Shown here in pieces: positions 32,576 to 41,288 of a stretch of 64,000 nucleotides of DNA; position 1 is the stretch's first letter; each line of letters opens with the position of its first letter. The stretch is from assembly GCA_963800395.1 (NCBI GenBank), contig CAWDBD010000005.1, positions 1 through 64,000 of the forward strand, in the 5' to 3' direction. The DNA comes from DASSBG01 sp963800395. Its GTDB lineage: Bacteria > Pseudomonadota > Gammaproteobacteria > Xanthomonadales > Rhodanobacteraceae. The translations under genes were made by a program, and so were the position numbers. The notes beneath the pieces were generated by a model. The model was not told the DNA's origin and did no database searches. It worked only from the letters and a program-made list of their open reading frames with translations.

Positions 32576-33503
32576 GATCCGGATTCCGCTTGCGTGCCAG
32601 CAGCACCAGAGCGATGCCAGCCAGCGCAAGCAGCATCAGGATACGGCTCCACCAGGCCAGGGTCGGCGCGCCAACGGCGTCCGCCGGAGTACCCGCCACA
32701 CCACAGGCAGGCGGGCCGATGGTGAATCCGCGAATACCGATACCGCGAAGCGAGGCCGATCCGGTAATTGTACCCAGCACCGTGGTCTGGCCATTGGTGA
32801 TGTTGATCTGGGCCAGATCGCTCCAGTCGGGCGGTGGCTGGTTGTTGGGCAGTGGCACATAGTTGAACGCAGCCAGCACCTGGCCCTGGTCGGTGATTAC
32901 CGGCGAGGCGGACGTGATGTAGTCCACCATGGAGCCCAGACCGCCCAGCAGCGTGCTCTGCCCGGTTTGGGTGTTGATGGAATACCAGCCTTCATCGCCA
33001 CGCCCGCCAACGCCATAGAGCGCATCATGGTCAACGGCCAGGCCGACAATATCACTGCCCATCTGCCCGACCGGGCTTGCCTTGCCCGTGCTCGGGCTGA
33101 CTTTCCAGAGTTGCCGGGTCACGGTCGAGCTCAGCCACAGACTGCCATCGCAACTGGCTGCCATGCCGAAGTCGAGCGGACTGGAGTTCTGGGTCTGGTT
33201 GATGCCGAAGGAACCGACCACAGTGCCCTTGCCGGTAGCCGGATCGATGCGGATCAGCGCCTTGAGCGTGTCCGAGGCCGCAAACAGGTGACCATCGGGC
33301 GTGGTGGTCAATCCGCTGAGGTCGGCCATCTGCTGGGGGCCGCTGCCACTGACAGGACCGATCGAGGTGGCCTGGCGCGTTGCCAGGTCCACGCGATAGA
33401 ACTGATCGTAATCAACCGCATAGGCGCTAGCTGTCCCTTGCGCACGCGCAAGCGACACCGGCAGGCATGCCAATGCCAACAACAGGCAGACTAGAACGCG
33501 CAT
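32568..33503 (-). CDS. Secreted beta-propeller-like protein with IPTL-CTERM-like tail
   Basis: 311 residues. A signal peptide lies at about 1-21 (ending LARAQ). The body has repeated blade-like segments (YRVDLATRQATSIGPVSG; LIRIDPATGKGTVVG; YSINTQTGQSTLLGG). The C-terminus has APTLAWW, then a hydrophobic helix and RKRN, close to the IPTL-CTERM sorting signal cut by exosortases. With the 8.5 kb beta-helix protein it is the second sorted protein in the window. The function is unknown. Confidence 0.68.
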   Translation of the reverse strand: MRVLVCLLLALACLPVSLARAQGTASAYAVDYDQFYRVDLATRQATSIGPVSGSGPQQMADLSGLTTTPDGHLFAASDTLKALIRIDPATGKGTVVGSFGINQTQNSSPLDFGMAASCDGSLWLSSTVTRQLWKVSPSTGKASPVGQMGSDIVGLAVDHDALYGVGGRGDEGWYSINTQTGQSTLLGGLGSMVDYITSASPVITDQGQVLAAFNYVPLPNNQPPPDWSDLAQINITNGQTTVLGTITGSASLRGIGIRGFTIGPPACGVAGTPADAVGAPTLAWWSRILMLLALAGIALVLLARKRNPDHA

Positions 33504-33707
33504 AGGGCCAATCCGTTTATGATTATGATCCTGCAGGCGCTACGGCTACGCATGCAGGTGCCCTGAGACTACCATTTTTTTCGCTTTGCAACAAAGGCAA
33601 ACAGGACCAGCCTGCGCCATGTACCCTGAGCCGTGTCAGCATCACGCCGGGCACCCACAAGCGCTGCCGCTTTTCCTTGTCGCCAACCACAACATATTGG
33701 ACAGAAA
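33504..33707. other. Intergenic region before hemH
   Basis: No gene found. An AT-rich patch with a T/A run lies near 33570-33600, which may contain the divergent promoters, but no clear hexamer pair was assigned. Confidence 0.3.
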
Positions 33708-34766
33708 ATGAGCCAAGCCGCTTCAGATCAGGCCGTTCTCATGGTCAACCTGGGCACCCCCGAAGCCCCCACGGCAGCGGCGTTGCGGCCGTGGCTGGCC
33801 GAATTTCTTGGTGATGAGCGTGTCATTGACCTTCGCCCGCGCTGGCTGTGGTGGCTTATTCTGCATGGCGTGATCTTGCGCATCCGTCCGGCGCGCTCCG
33901 CGCGCGCCTACCAGGCAATCTGGCGCGACGACGGCTCGCCCTTGCGGGTGCTCAGCGAGAACCTGTGCGATGCGGTGGCAGCCGCCCTGGCCAGACGAGA
34001 GGCCCAGCCGCCACGACTGGTACTGGCCATGCGTTACGGCCAGCCTTCAGTGCAGGCAAGCATCACCCGACTGCAGGCCGAAGGCGTGCGCAAGCTGCTG
34101 GTGCTGCCGATGTACCCGCAGTATTCGGCCACCTCGACCGGCTCGGTGATCGACGCGGTGGCCGACGCCGCAAAGTCGCTGCGCTGGCCCCCGGAAGTGC
34201 GCCTTGTCAACGACTATCACGACAATCACGCCTGGCTGGATACGCTGGCCGCGAGTGTGCGCAGGCACTGGCAGGACCAGGGTCGTGGCGAGCGACTGCT
34301 GCTGAGCTTTCATGGCATTCCGCAGCGTTACGTACGTCTGGGTGACCCCTACCTTGACCAGTGCCGCGCGACTGCCGCAGGATTGCGCGAGCGACTGGAC
34401 CTGGACGCGTCGCAGGCACCGATGAGTTTCCAGTCACGTGTCGGTCGCGAACCCTGGCTGCAGCCCTACACCGATCACACCGTGCGCGAGCTGGCCCAAC
34501 AAGGCATACGCAAGCTCGATGTCATCTGCCCCGGATTTGCCGTGGATTGCCTCGAGACCCTGGAAGAGATTGCCGAGGAGAATGCGGCCTACTTTCGCGA
34601 AGCCGGTGGTGAAAGCTTGCGCTACATCCCGGCCCTGAACGACGGCATTGAACATGCGGAAATGCTGGCCGGACTCATCAGCGACTACACGCAGGACTGG
34701 CGTGCGGGCAGCACGTCGCCCGCACGCCATGGCGAACAGGGAACCGGCAATGTCGCTGGCTACTGA
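33708..34766 (+). CDS. hemH: Ferrochelatase
   Basis: Inserts Fe2+ into protoporphyrin IX, the last step of haem b synthesis. It has 352 residues. The N-terminus VLMVNLGTPEAPT, the signature LLSFHGIPQRYV with catalytic His (about 201) and CPGFAVDCLETLEEI with the acidic residues are all present. ATG 33708 fits relatives. It is cytoplasmic or loosely membrane associated. Confidence 0.95.
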   Translation: MSQAASDQAVLMVNLGTPEAPTAAALRPWLAEFLGDERVIDLRPRWLWWLILHGVILRIRPARSARAYQAIWRDDGSPLRVLSENLCDAVAAALARREAQPPRLVLAMRYGQPSVQASITRLQAEGVRKLLVLPMYPQYSATSTGSVIDAVADAAKSLRWPPEVRLVNDYHDNHAWLDTLAASVRRHWQDQGRGERLLLSFHGIPQRYVRLGDPYLDQCRATAAGLRERLDLDASQAPMSFQSRVGREPWLQPYTDHTVRELAQQGIRKLDVICPGFAVDCLETLEEIAEENAAYFREAGGESLRYIPALNDGIEHAEMLAGLISDYTQDWRAGSTSPARHGEQGTGNVAGY

Positions 34767-34852
34767 GACGCGCATCCACGGCATGTCACCGCGGCGTGCG
34801 CATACCGTAGCTCCTGCGCCACCTGGCGCCGGCCGATGCAAGGCTGGCCGCC

Positions 34853-35704
34853 ATGCATGAAATACGCATCCCGCTTGGCGACCTGAACCTGGCCGCGCTG
34901 GTGCACGGTGCGCAGGATGCACCGCCGGTGCTGGCACTGCACGGCTGGCTGGACAACGCGGCCAGCTTTGCACCGCTGTCAGCGCACCTCAAGGGCCGGC
35001 GGCTGATTGCATTGGATATGCCGGGGCATGGCCACTCGGATCATCTGCCACACAGTCCGGGCGTGCACTACCACTTCGCCGACTCGGTCCAGGTGGTATT
35101 GAGCGCCGCTGACGCCCTGGGCCTGGACAGCTTCGCATTGCTGGGGCATTCGATGGGCGCCGGGATCGGTTCGCTGGTGGCTGCGGCCGCACCCGAGCGC
35201 ATCAGCCATCTGGCGCTGATCGAGGGGCTCGGGCCACTGGCGGACACCCCGGACACCACACTGAAACGCTTCCGTGATGCCGTGACGCCACCAGTGCATC
35301 CGCGCAACCGCCGACTGCGGGTGTTTGCCGACATCGACAGCGCAGCCCTGGCCCGCAGCCGTGCCAGTGGCCTGCCACCGGACCTGGCGCGTCCGATTAT
35401 CGAGCGCGCCCTGCGTCCGGTCGACGGCGGCTTCAGTTGGCGCGCCGATTCGCGCCTGACCGAGCCATCCCCGATACGCATGGCCGAGCAGCAGGTTCAT
35501 CGGCTGCTGGCCGGCATCGCCTGCCCGGCCTGGCTGCTGCTGGCGCAACCGGAAACGCCCTATCTGCCGGCGGCCATGATCGCGGCCCGGGCCGACTGCC
35601 TGGCGGACATCCGAATCGAGCACATGGCCGGACATCACCATCTGCACCTGGAACACCCCGACGCGGTGTGCCGACAGCTCAGCTTATTTCTCGGGGGCCC
35701 CTGA
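34853..35704 (+). CDS. Alpha/beta-hydrolase (serine hydrolase-like)
   Basis: 283-residue alpha/beta-hydrolase. The oxyanion region LALHGWLDNAASF, the nucleophile elbow LLGHSMGAGIG (Ser about 101) and the C-terminal His in GHHHLHLEHP are intact. It resembles SERHL-type esterases; the substrate is unknown. It begins 86 bases after hemH and its end overlaps the convergent M28 peptidase gene by 21 bases. Confidence 0.83.
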   Translation: MHEIRIPLGDLNLAALVHGAQDAPPVLALHGWLDNAASFAPLSAHLKGRRLIALDMPGHGHSDHLPHSPGVHYHFADSVQVVLSAADALGLDSFALLGHSMGAGIGSLVAAAAPERISHLALIEGLGPLADTPDTTLKRFRDAVTPPVHPRNRRLRVFADIDSAALARSRASGLPPDLARPIIERALRPVDGGFSWRADSRLTEPSPIRMAEQQVHRLLAGIACPAWLLLAQPETPYLPAAMIAARADCLADIRIEHMAGHHHLHLEHPDAVCRQLSLFLGGP

Positions 35705-37075
35705 CCCGCTCCCGGCGTTGCTGAATGCGCCGCCGGGTCCGGGGAACACGACCGGGCTCTCGAAACCATCGCCGGAGACGCTGGCCACTCCGAAATAGCT
35801 GTTGTCGATGACCTTGTTCTTCATCGTGTACTGGCTGAGCTGGCCAACGTAAATCGAATGCTGCCACATCGGCGCATCGGTGGCGCGCCAGTAGATGCGG
35901 TACCCGGACGCACCGGATACCGGCTGCCAGCTCACCTGCGTATCGGGCGACAGATTGCTCGTGATCCGGACCTGTTCTGGCGGCGCCGGCGCCCACGCCA
36001 TCGAGGCCATGGCAATGGCATTGGCCGCGGTCATTTTGGCAAGAAAGGGAAAGTCGACGAACTCGGCCAGGTCGCCGTATTGCATACCCTTTTCCACACG
36101 CACATCCTGGTGCTGGTGGCGCCAGTTCTCATGCGCCTCGTTGATGCGTACCGCGGGAAAGCCGTTGCGATTGAATGCAATCTGATCACCACCACGGCGA
36201 AAACGGTCCTGACGATACATCAGCATGAAGTGCAGATCGGGCACATGGCGATCGGCCAGGGCGGCAATGTAACGGGCCACATTGCGCGACGGCGAGTCGA
36301 CGAAACCGCCGGTGTAGCGCATCGTGCGCAGTTGCTCCGGGGTGATGCGCGACTTCACTGCCTCGGAAAAAATGCGCGCCGTTGTATTGTCGATCACGCC
36401 ATCGCTGCCATGACTGTTGCCGATCATGTCGTTGTTCAGGTTGGCTTCCACATTCCAGCCCTGATCACGTGCGTAGTCGGCGATGATGCGCCCGCCGTAC
36501 AGGCCCTGCTCTTCCCCCGAGTCAGCCGAATAGACCAGGGTCGCGGCAAACTTGTATTTCGACAGCACGCGAGCCACCTCGATCAAGGCAGCAACACCGG
36601 ACCCGTCGTCGTCGGCCCCCGGCGCATCGGATGTGGCATCCATGACATCGCTGACGCGCGAATCCAGGTGCGCGGTCATGATGATGTAACGGTTGGCGTC
36701 ACTGCCTTTCTGGATTGCCACGATATCCTTCACCTCGACGCCTGCTGCGGGCGTGCGCTTTCCCTTGAACACGCGCGAGGGGGTGATGACCCGAAGGCAA
36801 TGTTCGCACCCGGCCGAGATGGATTCGAACTGCGCCCTGACCCAGCGCCGGGCCGCGCCAATGCCGCGCTTCCCGGAGCGCGTGTCCGACAGGGTGTGGC
36901 GGGTACCGAATCCGACCAGCCGGGTATCGATGGCACGCAGACGCTCGACACTGACCGCGTCAACAATGCGGCGCAGCACGGGATGCTCCTGCGGCGGCAA
37001 GTGCGCCGGCGGCTCGGCGCGCGCCAACACCGGGGCGGCCAGCAATGCCAGGACTGCAAGGTATGGCACACGCAT
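35684..37075 (-). CDS. Exported M28 zinc aminopeptidase
   Basis: 463 residues. A signal peptide lies at about 1-20 (ending LARAE). The M28 catalytic domain has HLDSR (His136), APGADDDGSG (Asp155-157), SGEEQGLYG (Glu188/189), NNDMIGN and a later His in NEAHENWRH. The C-terminal region (from about 375) looks like a fibronectin type III domain (VSWQPVSGASGYRIYWRA). It is a periplasmic or secreted exopeptidase. It lies 6 bases after a second exported peptidase gene. Confidence 0.87.
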   Translation of the reverse strand: MRVPYLAVLALLAAPVLARAEPPAHLPPQEHPVLRRIVDAVSVERLRAIDTRLVGFGTRHTLSDTRSGKRGIGAARRWVRAQFESISAGCEHCLRVITPSRVFKGKRTPAAGVEVKDIVAIQKGSDANRYIIMTAHLDSRVSDVMDATSDAPGADDDGSGVAALIEVARVLSKYKFAATLVYSADSGEEQGLYGGRIIADYARDQGWNVEANLNNDMIGNSHGSDGVIDNTTARIFSEAVKSRITPEQLRTMRYTGGFVDSPSRNVARYIAALADRHVPDLHFMLMYRQDRFRRGGDQIAFNRNGFPAVRINEAHENWRHQHQDVRVEKGMQYGDLAEFVDFPFLAKMTAANAIAMASMAWAPAPPEQVRITSNLSPDTQVSWQPVSGASGYRIYWRATDAPMWQHSIYVGQLSQYTMKNKVIDNSYFGVASVSGDGFESPVVFPGPGGAFSNAGSGSGAPEK

Positions 37076-37081
37076 GGCCGA

Positions 37082-38812
37082 TCAGTCTCCCGCTGTGGCA
37101 GTGGCGTTGAGCCCCAGCACATCGGCACCCTGCTTGAAGCTGATGTCGACGGGGATGTCGGCCTGGTCCAGGCGCTTGAGGTCGCTGGCGAGCTGCGGGC
37201 CGACCTTGCCCAGCGTATCGGTCATGCGTTTGGCCTCGGCATAGTCGCCGTCGCCCTGCACGGTCAGCAGCTTTTTCGACAGCGCATTCATGGCCGCGGT
37301 CATCTTGTCGAAATCAACACGATAGCGACCGCTCGCATCATCACGGCTGAAGGCACCCATGCGCTTGAAGAAATTGAAGCGCACCATATTGGCCTTGGCG
37401 TGCGCATCGCTGGCGCCGAAACGCACCGAGCGCAGGATGCCGGCGAGGAATGTCACGTAGTTGTCCATCAGTCTGGACTTGTCCAGCTCGCCCTTGTCGG
37501 CGAGCCTTGCCACCATGAACAGGCCCAGCACATCGGCCTTGCCTTCCTCGAAGCTGGAGGCCTGATCCTTGAGTGCCTTGCGTACCGTACCCTTGCCATC
37601 GAGGGTGTTCTTTATGCCCAGCCCATGGGCGACCTCGTGGAACATGGTGTTCTGGAAGAATGCATCGAAGGTGAGGTTTTTCTGCTGGTCCTGCGCAATC
37701 AGCTCATGCCCGATCGGCACCATGATCTTGTCGAACTTGGCCTGCATGACGTTCTCCAGCTGCAGCCGCCGGGTGCCCTTCTGCAGTTGCACCTGCTCAT
37801 CGTTGGGCAGGTTGATGGCGATGGTCTTGGCACCCACGTTGGCGTCACCGGCATAGTAGACGGTGAAGTAGGCATTGAGATCGGCATCCGAGCCGGGCTT
37901 CTCGGCCTTGTACTTTTCCGGCACCGGCAGTTCCTGCTGCAGTTCGGGCAGGTATCTGGCGAAGCGCGCAAGACGCTTGCTCCACGCCTGGTCCTTGATC
38001 AGCACGTAGGACTCGTAGGCCGCCTTGTAGCCGAACAGCTGGTCTTCGTAGGTCTCGATGGGTCCGATGACGATATCCACCGGATTGGTCTTCATGTCCA
38101 TCCACGCCATGTCACTGGGGCGATAGTCATCGCTCAGCAAGGCCGTGGCGCGCAACTTGAGATAGTTGGCGAAGCCCTTGTCCTTTGCGAGCGCGGAGGC
38201 CTGCTGCAGCAGGTCCGCGGCTTTCTGCAGCGGCTCATGCCACATCTGATGATAGGGAATGGCGGTCAGCTTCCCCGCTTCATTGCGTCGCAGCACCGTA
38301 TACAGCGATGTCTTGTCCTTGATGTCCGCGGCCTCGAATTCGCTCTTGTCCATGTCGGCTGGATAGAAGCGCGCGCCAGCGGGGCGCGGGCCAATGCCGG
38401 CCACAAACGGATGATCGTTGTTGAGCCGGTCCCACGGTCCGTAATTGATATCGGCAAGACGGCGCGTGGCAGGGTTGCTGATGCGCGACATCAGCGCGTC
38501 ACGATCACCCCACCCCTGTTGCCAGTAGATGCCGTTCATGACATCGGCCGCCTGAATCAGCAGGCCAAGCATCTTTTTCTGCTGCCCATCCAGGCCGGAC
38601 AGATCGGCCGTGAGCGTGACTTCGGCGTATTGCGCCAGGTGCTTGTCGGCATAGGCCTGGCCGCTGGATGCGGCGGACGCGGGTGTACTCGCGCTGTCGG
38701 CACTTGCGGGCACTGCAGCTTCGGCTTGCGACGAGGCCTGCTGCGTGTCGTTGCAGCCGGCAAGACCAAGCCCTGCCAGGGCCATCAGGGTGACGAGGAA
38801 AAAGCGAGTCAT
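37082..38812 (-). CDS. DPP III-like (M49-type) zinc peptidase lipoprotein
   Basis: 576 residues. The lipoprotein signal has lipobox LAGC (Cys20), followed by an Ala/Ser-rich linker (to about 55). The catalytic region shows HEVAHG (His392, Glu393, His396) and, 26 residues later, EEGKAD (Glu422/423), matching the dipeptidyl-peptidase III layout. The zinc motif reads HExxH, without the extra residue of classical M49 HExxGH. It probably trims peptides at the envelope. It is first in a two-gene unit with the M28 peptidase. Confidence 0.75.
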   Translation of the reverse strand: MTRFFLVTLMALAGLGLAGCNDTQQASSQAEAAVPASADSASTPASAASSGQAYADKHLAQYAEVTLTADLSGLDGQQKKMLGLLIQAADVMNGIYWQQGWGDRDALMSRISNPATRRLADINYGPWDRLNNDHPFVAGIGPRPAGARFYPADMDKSEFEAADIKDKTSLYTVLRRNEAGKLTAIPYHQMWHEPLQKAADLLQQASALAKDKGFANYLKLRATALLSDDYRPSDMAWMDMKTNPVDIVIGPIETYEDQLFGYKAAYESYVLIKDQAWSKRLARFARYLPELQQELPVPEKYKAEKPGSDADLNAYFTVYYAGDANVGAKTIAINLPNDEQVQLQKGTRRLQLENVMQAKFDKIMVPIGHELIAQDQQKNLTFDAFFQNTMFHEVAHGLGIKNTLDGKGTVRKALKDQASSFEEGKADVLGLFMVARLADKGELDKSRLMDNYVTFLAGILRSVRFGASDAHAKANMVRFNFFKRMGAFSRDDASGRYRVDFDKMTAAMNALSKKLLTVQGDGDYAEAKRMTDTLGKVGPQLASDLKRLDQADIPVDISFKQGADVLGLNATATAGD

Positions 38813-39028
38813 GTCGATACCCGGGGTTGCTTGAAAGAGCCTGAAAGACTACCACGGCTGCCGACGTGCCCAGCGCCTCGAAGCGAACCTGCAGGGCATG
38901 GGGGCGTGCCCCGGACATCACCCGGGTGCGGTGGCAATGTTCCCGTTTTCGCGTCGCGCCGTTTGCGCCAGAAGCCTGGGCGGCAGGAACACGAGTCGCA
39001 GCCGTTTGTGTTTCTACCGCCCTGGCTC
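38813..39028. other. Intergenic region between peptidases and ABC permease gene
   Basis: No gene or clear signal seen. It would hold the promoter for the peptidase pair and the end of the NatAB-like operon. Confidence 0.3.
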
Positions 39029-40204
39029 CTAGGCCGAAATCGCAAGCCGCTCGGACTGGTAGACGCGTGCAGTGACCAGTGCGACCAGCAGCGCGGCGGC
39101 AAGTCCGCTGACCAGGGCCAGGCCGATGTCGGCCGCGGCCACGGGGTTGCCGCGCAGCAAATCGGTGATACCGACCTGTTGTGCGAGCAGGGGCACGGCA
39201 TACATCCATTGGGCGGTCTTCACCGGCGCCACGCTCAGCACCACCGAAGGCAGTGCCGGTACCAGCATCAGGATGCCGAGATAGGTCTGTGCTTCGCGGT
39301 AACTCTTGGCAAAGGCCGAGACCAGGGTCTGCAAGATGGCCAGCAGAGCCACCAGCGGCAACATCAGCAGCAGCACCTCGGCGGCAAACCTCAGGTCGAG
39401 GTTCAACGTCATGCCCAGCTTTTCAGTCGGGATGAAATGGCCTGCGACAGCGAACGCCAGGATGCTGATGAGCAGGCTCACCACCGAGAACGTGCAGATC
39501 GCAGCAATCTTGCCCAGCAGGATGCGCCAGCGCGCGACCGGATTGACAAACAGCGGTTCCAGCGACTGCCGTTCCCGCTCGCCGGCGGTAAGGTCGATGG
39601 CGAGGTACATGCCACCCAGAAACACCGTCAGCACGAAAAAGTAGGGCAGGATTGCAAACAGGTTGCCGGCCCGTGACTGCGGCGTGGACTGGTCGCGCTG
39701 ATCGACATGCACGGGTCGCACCAGCGCCGGCGACAAGCCACGGGCAATGAGGCGCATGGCACCGGTGCGCTGGTTCCAGGCATCCAGCATGCGGTTGATG
39801 CGCCGCACCGGAGTGGACGAATCGCGCTGCGAGGAATCGAAATAGAGTTCGACCTGGGCCGGTTCGCCCTTGCGCCAGGCCTGGGCGTAACCGGGCGGTA
39901 TCTTCAGCACCGCATCGGCGTCACGATTGCGAACGGCCGCAATCGGGTCGGCCACGGGCGGCTGCGGGTCCAGGCCCTGCTGACGCAGAAAGTCGACCAG
40001 ATTGGGGGCATGACTGGCACCGATCACCGGAAGTGCAAGCGGCGCTTCCGCCTTCTCCAGTTGCTGCTTGATCACCAGGTTCATCATCAGTACGAAAATC
40101 ACCGGTCCGATCAGCGGACCATAGAGCAGGGCACTGGCAAGGGTGCGCTTGTCGCGCAGGTTTTCCTTCACTTCCTTGATCATGACGGTCAGCACACTGT
40201 TCAT
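39029..40204 (-). CDS. ABC-2 exporter permease (NatB-like)
   Basis: 391-residue permease. The first membrane helix is near 25-45, a large external loop spans about 60-175, and five further membrane helices lie between 180 and 385. TAGERERQSLEPLFVNPV is the conserved cytoplasmic segment of NatB/ABC-2 permeases. It couples to the ATPase encoded just upstream (ATGA overlap). NatAB of Bacillus exports sodium; others export peptides or drugs, so the substrate here is unknown. Confidence 0.85.
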   Translation of the reverse strand: MNSVLTVMIKEVKENLRDKRTLASALLYGPLIGPVIFVLMMNLVIKQQLEKAEAPLALPVIGASHAPNLVDFLRQQGLDPQPPVADPIAAVRNRDADAVLKIPPGYAQAWRKGEPAQVELYFDSSQRDSSTPVRRINRMLDAWNQRTGAMRLIARGLSPALVRPVHVDQRDQSTPQSRAGNLFAILPYFFVLTVFLGGMYLAIDLTAGERERQSLEPLFVNPVARWRILLGKIAAICTFSVVSLLISILAFAVAGHFIPTEKLGMTLNLDLRFAAEVLLLMLPLVALLAILQTLVSAFAKSYREAQTYLGILMLVPALPSVVLSVAPVKTAQWMYAVPLLAQQVGITDLLRGNPVAAADIGLALVSGLAAALLVALVTARVYQSERLAISA

Positions 40205-40935
40205 GCGGCCAGGCCCTCCTCGCTGCCAATGATTTTCACGAAGGCATCTTCCAGATTGGATTCCCCGGTCTGCTGTCGCAGGGCCTCGGGGGTGTCGTCG
40301 GCCACGACCTTGCCGCCCGCGATCACGACAATGCGGTCACACAACTGCGCCACTTCCTGCATGATGTGGCTGCTGAAAAGCACGCAGCAGCCTTCCGTTT
40401 TCAGGTCGCGCATGAACCGGCGCAGGCCGCGCGTGGCCATCACGTCCAGACCGTTGGTGGGCTCATCCAGGATGATGTTCTTCGGGTCGTGGACAAGCGC
40501 TCTCGCCAGGGCGGTCTTGACCCGCTCGCCTTGCGAGAAACCCTCGGTACGGCGCGCCATGATATCCGCCATGTCAAGCGCATTGACCAGGGTGGCGCGG
40601 CGCGTTGCGAGGGCCTCGTCACCAATGCCCTGTAGCCGCGCGAAGTAGTCGATGTTCTCCTGCGCCGAGAGGCGCTTGTACAGGCCGCGTGCATCTGGCA
40701 GGACGCCCAGGCGGCGGCGCACTCCGAGAGGATCGCGGACGGCATCGATGCCGTCGACACGTACCGTGCCGCTGTCCGGTTTCATCAGGGTGTAGAGCAT
40801 GCGCAAGGTGGTGGTCTTGCCCGCGCCATTGGGGCCAAGCAGGCCGGTGATCTCGCCATCCCGGGCACTGAAACTCACCCCGTCCACGGCATTCACCTTG
40901 CCGAAGGCCTTGTGCAGATTTTCCACCTCAATCAT
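40201..40935 (-). CDS. ABC exporter ATPase (NatA-like)
   Basis: 244-residue ATP-binding subunit. Walker A GPNGAGKTT (34-42), an ABC signature variant FSQGERVKTALARAL, Walker B IILDEPTNGLD, and the H-loop VLFSSHIM are all present. The ATG at 40935 is the downstream junction of the tandem 176/177 bp repeat, overlapping its stop as ATGA. An AAGG lies about 12 bases upstream. Confidence 0.88.
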   Translation of the reverse strand: MIEVENLHKAFGKVNAVDGVSFSARDGEITGLLGPNGAGKTTTLRMLYTLMKPDSGTVRVDGIDAVRDPLGVRRRLGVLPDARGLYKRLSAQENIDYFARLQGIGDEALATRRATLVNALDMADIMARRTEGFSQGERVKTALARALVHDPKNIILDEPTNGLDVMATRGLRRFMRDLKTEGCCVLFSSHIMQEVAQLCDRIVVIAGGKVVADDTPEALRQQTGESNLEDAFVKIIGSEEGLAA

Positions 40936-41288
40936 GGCGTGGCAGCCTTCTTCACGCACGGGGACACGTCTTCCATGACCTGCCCCGTGGCGCCCGCGTC
41001 GGTACATGCCCGCCGCCGGCTTCGCTGCGGACGGCGATGCGCCGTCTGCGCGTCGGGCCATCCATGGCCCGCGTCGCCAATGCAGGTTGCTGTCGTCAGG
41101 TGCGGGCTCATGGTGTGGCTGCCTTTTTTCACGCACGGGGACAGGTCTTCCATGACGTGCCCCGTGACGCCCGCGTCGGTACATGCCCGCCGCCGGCTTC
41201 GCTGCGGACGGCGATGCGCCGTCCACGCGTCGGGCCATCCATGGCCCGCGTCGCCAATGCAGTTTGCTGTCGTCAGGTGCGGGCTCAT
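40932..41288 (-). repeat. Tandem 177/176 bp direct repeat forming a 118-codon open frame
   Basis: Two near-identical units begin at the minus-strand ATGs 41288 and 41111; a third equivalent ATG is the natA start (40935). Spacings are 177 and 176 bases. The frame starting at 41288 reads through both units (about 59 residues each, beginning MSPHLTTANCIGDAG and ending in SPCVKK) and stops at TGA 40932-40934. Both outer junctions are ATGA overlaps. The units differ at scattered sites and in an A-run (AAAAAA versus AAGAA) that sets the frame. It is Arg/His-rich with no known domain; it could be a repeat element with coincidental coding or a small real protein. Confidence 0.75.

Noticed and set aside
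30932..32725. Plus-strand open frame across tatABC and SYLF
   Set aside because: It is the shadow of well-recognised minus-strand genes.
35858..39676. Very long plus-strand open frame (1272 codons)
   Set aside because: It runs antisense through the M28 and M49 peptidase genes and the start of the permease gene; GC-rich coding DNA often leaves the opposite strand open. No domain is visible.
40932..41288. CRISPR array
   Set aside because: Only two long contiguous units with no spacers.
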